NCBI RefSeq assembly: GCF_042477335.2
Contig: NC_091255.1
Location: 30,606,501 to 30,670,500 of the forward strand
Source of the DNA: Ovis canadensis
Lineage: Eukaryota; Chordata; Mammalia; Artiodactyla; Bovidae
Length of the DNA stretch: 64,000 nucleotides
Reading direction: 5' to 3'
Shown here piece after piece: positions 47,601 through 56,600 of the stretch; position 1 is the first letter of the stretch; the number at the start of each line of letters is the position of its first letter. Below the pieces are notes generated by a model. That model was not told where the DNA came from. It saw only the letters and a list, made by a program, of their open reading frames with translations, and ran no database searches. A program made the translations under genes and the position numbers.

Positions 47601-50600
47601 CACATTTTAAGATAATTTAAAAAGTAAAAGTTAAGGAATTTTCTTGTATACCGCAGCGACATCATCACACTTAAAAAATCAACAGTGTGGGACTTACCTG
47701 GTGGCCCAGTGGTTAAGACTCCATGCTTCTGATACAAGGTGCATGGGTTTGATCCCTGGTCTAGGAACTAAGATCCCCCATGCCACATGGTGTGGCCAAA
47801 AAAATCAACAATATATCCTTAATGTCACCTAAAATCCAGTTCTTATTAAATTTTCCCTGGCCATCTAAAAATGGTTGTATATATTAGTTTGTCCCATGTA
47901 TTTTGTTTCTGTCTTTACTGCTCTGTGTAGTTTTTAATTGGCTTTAATATGATTGGACTATATCGATATGCATAACTTACCTGATCCATTGAGTTTCATG
48001 AAAACTAACCAGTAGACACATCAATGATCTATTTCACACTTTAGCCATTCTCTAAGCTCTAAATATGAGTTTACTTTCACTCTGTGTGTCTTTGCTTACA
48101 TTATTATCCTAGAATGTCCTTTTTCTCACTTGAGTATTTGCATAATTTGTCAAGGCCCATTTAAATCCACATTTTAAAAAAATCTGACTCTTTCTTATTG
48201 ATGTGTTGGACTTCTGGATACGAGTCATTTGTTAGATAATCTGTAAAGATGAGTACTTTTCCCATTCAGTGGTTTGCCTATTTATTTTCTTATTAGAGTC
48301 TTTTGAAGAGAAGGCGTTTCTTTCCGTCCAGTTTATCAACTGTTCCTCTGATGCCTAGTGCTGTTTGTGTCACGCTAGTGTTACAGCCAAAGAGCCTCTT
48401 AACCTGGACAAACTGTGAACGGTACAACTCCACAAGCCTATAACTTGCTTTGTCTTACTTCAGATCCATTCTTTGTTAATATTAGAGGAAAACAAAAGTT
48501 ACTATTTATTAAGCATCTCCTATGTTGACATGTTCTTAAGTGCCTTACCTGTATTCTGTAACTCTTACCATAATTCACAAGGTGGATAGCATTCCTCTTT
48601 CAGATAAGGAAACTGAGTTTCAAAAGAATAAGTCACTCAATATTATACATTCCACAAGTTAGCAGGGCAGGGGCCCAAAGAGAGGTCTTTCAGGTTTCAG
48701 AGGCAGTTCTTTTTCCCTCTTCTGTGCTCTGCTTCCTCCCCTGGTAGTGCTGTGTATCTATTATCACAGTTGTTTAAGCTAGGATCCTCAAAGCCAGTTT
48801 TTCTTTTAACATTTGATATGCTTTTTTTTTTTTAAGTATTTATTTATTTGGCTGTGTCATGCGGGGCGTGGACTCTAATTGGTGGTGTGTGGGCTTCAGG
48901 AGTTGCGGTGCACAGGCTTAGTTGCCCTGGAGCATGTGGGATCTTGGTTCCCTGGCCAGGGATTGAACCTGTGTCCCCTGCATTGCAAGGCAGATTCTTA
49001 ACCACTGGACCACCAGGGAAGTCCCTAATATGCTTTTTGTTTTAGAATACTTTTAGATTTACACACAGAGCCATTTCTGAATATTGTTGCTCCTCACCAC
49101 TACATTCTCTTAGCAACAAGTCACCAAGAGCTGAGAGTTCTCCCTGGGAAATCCTCTGTCTACTTCTCTTTTGAAAAGGCTCTCATTTTCACCTCCAAAT
49201 ACTGCACAAACCTCCTCCCAGCTTCTAGTCAATCTCTGATGCCAGCAGTAGGCTTTCTAAAGCATAAATCTAATAAGTTAAAAAAAAAAAAAACAACTAA
49301 AATATTCTGATGGCCCTTTGTTGCCTCCAAGATAAGTTCAGAACTCTGGCAGAGCACATGACATGTCGGGTCACAGTGTGTGCTGCCTCTCCTCCCCAGC
49401 TCACCCCCTTTCAGTCCCACTGAACAGTTTATATTAACCAAGGTAGGTCTCTGGCCTCCGCCCAAGGGTTGTTTTCCATTCTCCCCTCCCCACTTACTCC
49501 ACTCATCCTGCAAAACCCAGAAGCTTTCTTGGGTTTTCCACACCAGTTTGTTGTTTTTCCCTTTCAGTGGCTCCTAGAAGACAGAAGTGTCTGTGTCTTT
49601 GGGATGTGGGAAGGTTTTGGGCTTCTTTGGCGTAGTTTTGATTTCTAAATACATTTTATTTTCACCAATGTATTTTTAAAATGCATTTAAAAATCAGAAA
49701 CACACAAAACAAATAAGACCTTTTCTTTTCTTTTTTTTTTATTTATTTTTATTTTTTTTAGTTTTTTATTTTTTAAAGTTTAAAATCTGTAATTCCTACA
49801 TGCGTTCCCAAACATGAACCCCCCTCCCACCTCCCTCCCCATAACATCTCTCTGGGTCATCCCCATGCATCAGCCCCAAGCATGCTGCATCCTGCGTCAG
49901 ACATAGACTGGCGATTCAATTCTTGCATGATAGTATACATGTTAGAATGTCATTCTCCCAAATCATCCCACCCTCTCCCTCTCCCTCTGAGTCCAAAAGT
50001 CCGTTATACACATCTGTGTCTCTTTCCCTGTCTTGCATACAGGGTCGTCATTGCCATCTTCCTAAATTCCATATATATGTGTTAGTATACTGTATTGGTG
50101 TTTTTCTTTCTGGCTTACTTCACTCTGTATAATCGGCTCCAGTTTCATCCATCTCATCAGAACTGATTCAAATGAATTCTTTTTAACGGCTGAGTAATAC
50201 TCCATTGTGTATATGTACCATAGCTTTCTTATCCATTCATCTGCTGATGGACATCTAGGTTGTTTCCATGTCCTGGCTATTATAAACAGTGCTGCGATGA
50301 ACATTGGGGTACATGTGTCTCTTTCAATTCTGGTTTCCTCGGTGTGTATGCCCAGCAGTGGGATTGCTGGGTCATAAGGTAGTTCTATTTGCAATTTTTT
50401 AAGGAATCTCCACAGTGTTCTCCATAGTGGCTGTACTAGTTTGCATTCCCACCAACAGTGTAGGAGGGTTCCCTTTTCTCCACAGCCTCTCCAGCATTTA
50501 TTGCTTGCAGATTTTTGGATCGCAGCCATTCTGACTGGTGTGAAGTGGTACCTCATTGTGGTTTTGATTTGCATTTCTCTAATAATGAGTGATGTTGAGC

Positions 50601-53600
50601 ATCTTTTCATGTGTTTGTTAGCCATCCGTATGTCTTCTTTGGAGAAATGTCTATTTAGTTCTTTGGCCCATTTTTTGATTGGGTCGTTTATTTTTCTGGA
50701 ATTGAGCTGCAGAAGTTGCTTGTATATTTTTGAGATTAGTCGTTTGTCAGTTGCTTCATTTGCTATTATTTTCTCCCATTCAGAAGGCTGTCTTTTCACC
50801 TTGCTTATATTTTCCTTTGTTGTGCAGAAGCTTTTAATTTTAATTAGATCCCATTTGTTTATTTTTGCTTTTATTTCCAGAATTCTGGGAGGTGGATCAT
50901 AGAGGATCCTGCTGTGATTTATGTCTGAGAGTGTTTTGCCTATGTTCTCCTCTAGGAATTTTATGGTTTCTGATCTTACATTTAGATCTTTAATCCATTT
51001 TGAGTTTATTTTTGTGTGCGGTGTTAGGAAGTGATCTAGTTTCATTCTTTTACAAGTGGTTGACCAGTTTTCCCAGCACCACTTGTTAAAGAGATTGTCT
51101 TTACTCCATTGTATATTCTTGCCTCCTTTGTCAAAGATAAGGTGTCCATATGTGTGTGGATTTATCTCTGGGCTTTCTATTTTGTTCCATTGATCTATAT
51201 GTCTGTCTTTGTGCCAGTACCATACTGTCTTGATGACTGTGGCTTTGTAGTAGAGCCTGAAGTCAGGCAAGTTGATTCCTCCAGTTCCATTCTTCTTTCT
51301 CAAGATTGCTTTGGCTATTCGAGGTATTTTGTATTTCCATACAAATCTTGAAATTATTTGTTCTAGTTCTGTGAAAAATGTGGCTGGTAGCTTGATAGGG
51401 ATTGCATTGAATTTGTAAATTGCTTTGGGTAGTATACTCATTTTCACTATATTGATTCTTCCGATCCATGAACATGGTATATTTCTCCATCTATTAGTGT
51501 CCTCTTTGATTTCTTTCATCAGTGTTTTATAGTTTTCTATATATAGGTCTTTAGTTTCTTTAGGTAGATATATTCCTAAGTATTTTATTCTTTTCGTTGC
51601 AATGGTGAATGGAATTGTTTCCTTAATTTCTTTTTCTACTTTCTCATTATTCGTGTATAGGAATGCAAGGGATTTCTGTGTGTTGATTTTATATCCTGCA
51701 ACTTTACTATATTCATTGATGAGCTCTAGTAATTTTCTGGTGGAGTCTTTAGGGTTTTCCATGTAGAGGATCATGTCATCTGCAAACAGTAAGAGTTTTA
51801 CTTCTTCTTTTCCAATTTGGATTCCTTTTATTTCTTTTTCTGCTCTGATTGCTATGGCCAAAACTTCCAGAACTATGTTGAATAGTAGCGGTGAAAGTGG
51901 ACACCCTTGTCTTGTTCCTGACTTTAGGGGAAATGCTTTCAATTTTTCACCATTGAGGATAATGTTTGCTGTGGGTTTGTCATAGATAGCTTTTATTATG
52001 TTGAGGTATGTTCCTTCTATTCCTGCTTTCTGGAGAGTTTTTATCATAAATGGATGTTGAATTTTGTCAAAGGCCTTCTCTGCATCTATTGAGATAATCA
52101 TATGGTTTTTATTTTTCAATTTGTTAATGTGGTGAATTACATTGATTGATTTGCGGATATTGAAGAATCCTTGCATCCCTGGGATAAAGCCCACTTGGTC
52201 ATGGTGTATGATCTTTTTAATGTGTTGTTGGATTCTGATTGCTAGAATTTTGTTGAGGATTTTTGCATCTATGTTCATCAGTGATATTGGCCTGTAGTTT
52301 TCTTTTTTTGTGACATCTTTGTCAGGTTTTGGTATTAGGGTGATGGTGGCCTCATAGAATGAGTTTGGAAGTTTACCTTCCTCTGCAATTTTCTGGAAGA
52401 GTTTGAGGAGGATAGGTGTTAGCTCTTCTCGAAATTTTTGGTAGAATTCAGCTGTGAAGCCGTCTGGACCTGGGCTTTTGTTTGCTGGAAGATTTCTGAT
52501 TACAGTTTCAATTTCCGTGCTTGTGATGGGTCTGTTAAGATTTTCTATTTCTTCCTGGTTCAGTTTTGGAAAATTGTACTTTTCTAAGAATTTGTCCATT
52601 TCTTCCACGTTGTCCATTTTATTGGCATACAACTGCTGATAGTAGTCTCTTATGATCCTTTGTATTTCTGTGTTGTCTGTTGTGATCTCTCCATTTTAAT
52701 TTCTAATTTTATTGATTTGATTTTTCTCTCTTTGCTTCTTGATGAGTCTGGCTAATGGTTTGTCAATTTTATTTACCCTTTCAAAGAACCAGCTTTTGGC
52801 TTTGTTGATTTTTGCTATGGTCTCTTTTGTTTCTTTTGCATTTATTTCTGCCCTAATTTTTAAGATTTCTTTCCTTCTACTAACTCTGGGGTTCTCCAAC
52901 TCTTCCTTTTCTAGTTGCTTTAGTTGTAGAGTTAGGTTATTTATTTGACTTTTTTCTTGTTTCTTGAGGTATGCCTGTATTGCTATGAACTTTCCTCTTA
53001 GCACTGCTTTTATAGTGTCCCACAGGTTTTGGGTTGTTGTGTTTTCATTTTCATTAGTTTCTATGCATATTTTGATTTCTTCTGTGATTTGTTGGTTATT
53101 CAGAAGTGTGTTGTTCATCCTCCATATGTTGGAATTTTTAATAGTTTTTCTCCTGTAGTTGAGATCTAATCTTAATGCATTATGGTCAGAAAAGATGCTT
53201 GGAATGATTTCGATTTTTTTGAATTTATCAAGTTTAGATTTATGGCCCAGGATGTGATCTATCCTGGAGAAGGTTCCATGAGCACTTGAAAAAAAGGTGA
53301 AATTCATTGTTTTGGGGTGAAATGTCCTATAGATATCAATTAGGTCTAACTGATCTAATGTATCATTTAAAGTTTGCGTTTCTTTGTTAATTTTCTGTTT
53401 AGTTGATCTGTCCATAGGTGTGAGTGGGGTATTAAAGTCTCCCACTATTATTGTGTTATTGTTGATTTCCCCTTTCATACTTGTTAGCATTTGTCTTACA
53501 TATTGCAGTGCTCCTATATTGGGTGCATATATATTTATAATTGTTATATCTTCTTCTTGGATTGTTCCTTTGATCATTATGTAGTGGCCTTCTTTGTCTC

Positions 53601-56600
53601 TTTTCACAGCCTTTGTTTTAAAGTCTATTTTATCTGATATGAGTATTGCCACTCCTGCTTTCTTTTGGTCTCTATTTGCGTGGTATATCTTTTTCCAGCC
53701 CTTCACTTTCAGTCTGTATGTGTCCCTTGTTTTGAGGTGGGTCTCTTGTAAGCAGCATATAGAGGGGTCTTGTTTTTGTATCCATTCGGCCAGTCTTTGT
53801 CTTTTGGTTGGGGCGTTCAACCCATTTACGTTTAAGGTAATTATTGATAAGTATGATCCTGTTACCATTTACTTTATTGTTTTGGGTTCTGGTTTATACA
53901 CCCTTTTCGTGTTTCCTGTCTAGAGGATATCCTTTAGAATTTGTTGGAGAGCTGGTTTGGTGGTGCTGAATTCTCTCAGCTTTTGCTTGTCTGTAAAGCT
54001 TTTGATTTCTCCTTCGTATTTGAATGAGATCCTTGCTGGGTACAGTAATCTGGGCTGTAGGTTATTGTCTTTCATCACTTTAAGTATGTCTTGCCATTCC
54101 CTCCTGGCCTGAAGAGTTTCGATTGAAAGATCAGCTGTTATCCTTATGGGAATCCCCTTGTGTGTTATTTGTTGTTTTTCCCTTGCTGCTTTTAATATTT
54201 GTTCTTTGTGTTTGATCTTTGTTAATTTGATTAATATGTGTCTTGGGGTGTTTCGCCTTGGGTTTATCCTATTTGGAACTCTGTGTTTCTTGGACTTGGG
54301 TGATTATTTCCTTCCCCATTTTAGGGAAGTTTTCAACTATTATCTCCTCAAGGATTTTCTCATGATCTTTCTTTCTGTCTTCTTCTTCTGGGACTCCTAT
54401 AATTCGAATGTTGGAGCGTTTCATATTGTCCTGGAGGTCTCTGAGATTGTCCTCGTTTCTTTTAATTCGTTTTTATTGTTTCCTCTCTGATTCATTTATT
54501 TCTACCATTCTATCTTCTATTTCACTAATCCTATCTTCTGCCTCCGTTATTCTACTATTTGTTGCCTCCAGAGTGTTTCTGATCTCATTTATTGCGTTAT
54601 TCATTATATTTTGACTCTTTTTTATTTCTTCTAGGTCCTTGTTAAACCTTTCTTGCATCTTCTCAATCCTTGTCTCTAGGCTGTTTATCTGTGTTTCCAT
54701 TTTGATTTCAAGATTTTGGATCATTTTCACTATCAATATTCGGAATTCCTTCTCAGGTAGATTCCCTACTTCTTCCTCTTTTGTTTGGTTTGGTGGGCAA
54801 CTCTCCTGTTCCTTTACCTGCTGAGTATTCCTCTGTCTCTTCATCTTGGTTATATTGCTGCGTTTGGGGTGGCCTTTTTATATTCTGGTAATTTGTGGAG
54901 TTCTCTTTATTATGGAGCTTCCTCACTTTGGGTGGGGTTGTATCAGTGGCTTGTCAAGGTTTCCTGGTTAGGGAGGCTTGTGTTGGAGTTTTGGTGGGTG
55001 GAGCTGGGTTTCTTCTCTCTGGAGTGCAGTGGAGTGACCCGTAATGGGTTATCAGACATCAAAGGTTTTGGGATAATTTTGAGCTGCCTGTATATTGAGG
55101 CTCAGGGGAGTGTTCCTGTGTTGCTGGAGAATTTGAGTGGTATGTCTTGTTTTGGAACTTGTTGGCCCTTGGGTGGAGCTTGGTTTTGGTGTAGGTATGA
55201 AGGCATTTGATGAGCTCCTATTGCTTAATGTTCCCTGAATTCAAGAGTTCTCTAATGTTTTCAGGCTTTGGATTTAAGCTTCCTGCTTCTGGTTTTCAGT
55301 TTTATTTTTACAGTAGCCTCTAGACTTCTCCATCTATACAGCACCGATGATAAAACATCTAGGTTAAAGATGAAAAGTTTCTCCACATTGAGGGACACTC
55401 AGAGAGGTTCACTGAGTTACAAGGAGAAGAGAAGATGGAGGGGGTAGTTAGAGGTAACTAGAATGAGATGCGGTGAGATCAAGAGAGGAGAGAGCAAGCT
55501 AGCCAGTAGTCACTTCCTTATGTGCACTCTATAGTCTGGACCGCTCAGCGGTATTTACAGAGTTATACGGGGAGGAGGAGAGGGAGGAAGTAGACAGAGG
55601 TGACCAGGAGGATCAGAGAGAGGAATGAGTAGGAGAGAGACAAATCCTGCCAGTAACCAGTTCCTTAGGTGTTCTCCACCGTCTGGAACACACAGAGATT
55701 CACAGAGTTGGATAGAGAAGAGATGGGGGAGAAAAGAGACAGAGGCCACCTGGTGGAGAAAAAGGAGAGTCCAGAGGAGGAGAGAGTGGTCAAGCCAGTA
55801 ATCTCGCTCTCAGGTAAACTTGGGTAGTGAAGTTTGGGTTTTTAAATGTACAAAATTGACAACAAAAACCTAAGAGCAAAGATTAAAAATCTAGAGTAGA
55901 GGTTGGATTTTCAAAGATACAATATTAAAGAAAAGCAGAAGGAAAAAGGAAGAAAGAAAAAAAAAGAATTATTAAAAAACAAACAAACAAAAAAAAACAA
56001 AACAAAACACCAACAACCATCCAAAGAGTATATATGGTGTTTGCCTTAAAAAAAAAAAAGTCTTTTTTTAAAAAATAGTAATACTAGGTTATAGAAATAA
56101 AAATTAGAGGAGAAATAGAAGACTTAACAATTTAAAAAAAGCTAGAAAAAAAAGAAAAAAAAACAAAAAAGAAAAAAGAAAAAAAGGAATGATTTTAAAA
56201 ATATTAAAAATATTTCTGGCTCTTCTCTGATGTTATGGGCCATGTGGGCTCACTTCCAAGGTGGTTCCCTCTGTTTAACTTCTTCTGTTTGCTGGTTTTT
56301 TAGGCTCACTAGTTCAGTCGCGCTGTGGGGAGGGGGGATGCTGCAAACAAATAGCACTGTCGTGTGTACACAGTATCTCAGCCCCGCTTGACCTGTCCTT
56401 TCTCGCGGCGCACAAACCGCTCCGGCTCTACGATGCTCAGCCGGGAACCGTCTGGGGCCGGCCCTAGGCTGCGTGCACTTCCCCGGTCCAAGCCGCTCAG
56501 GTTCGGCGCTCAGGCAGCCCTCAGAGGCACAAATGCGGCTGGGACTGCGCTTTGTGCCCTTCCCAGGACCGAGTAGCTCAGGAGTTTGGCGAGCGCGATC

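Noticed and set aside
54146-54490. + strand open frames across 50-55 kb rich in Phe/Leu/Ser
   Set aside because: They are antisense readings of L1 ORF1 and ORF2.
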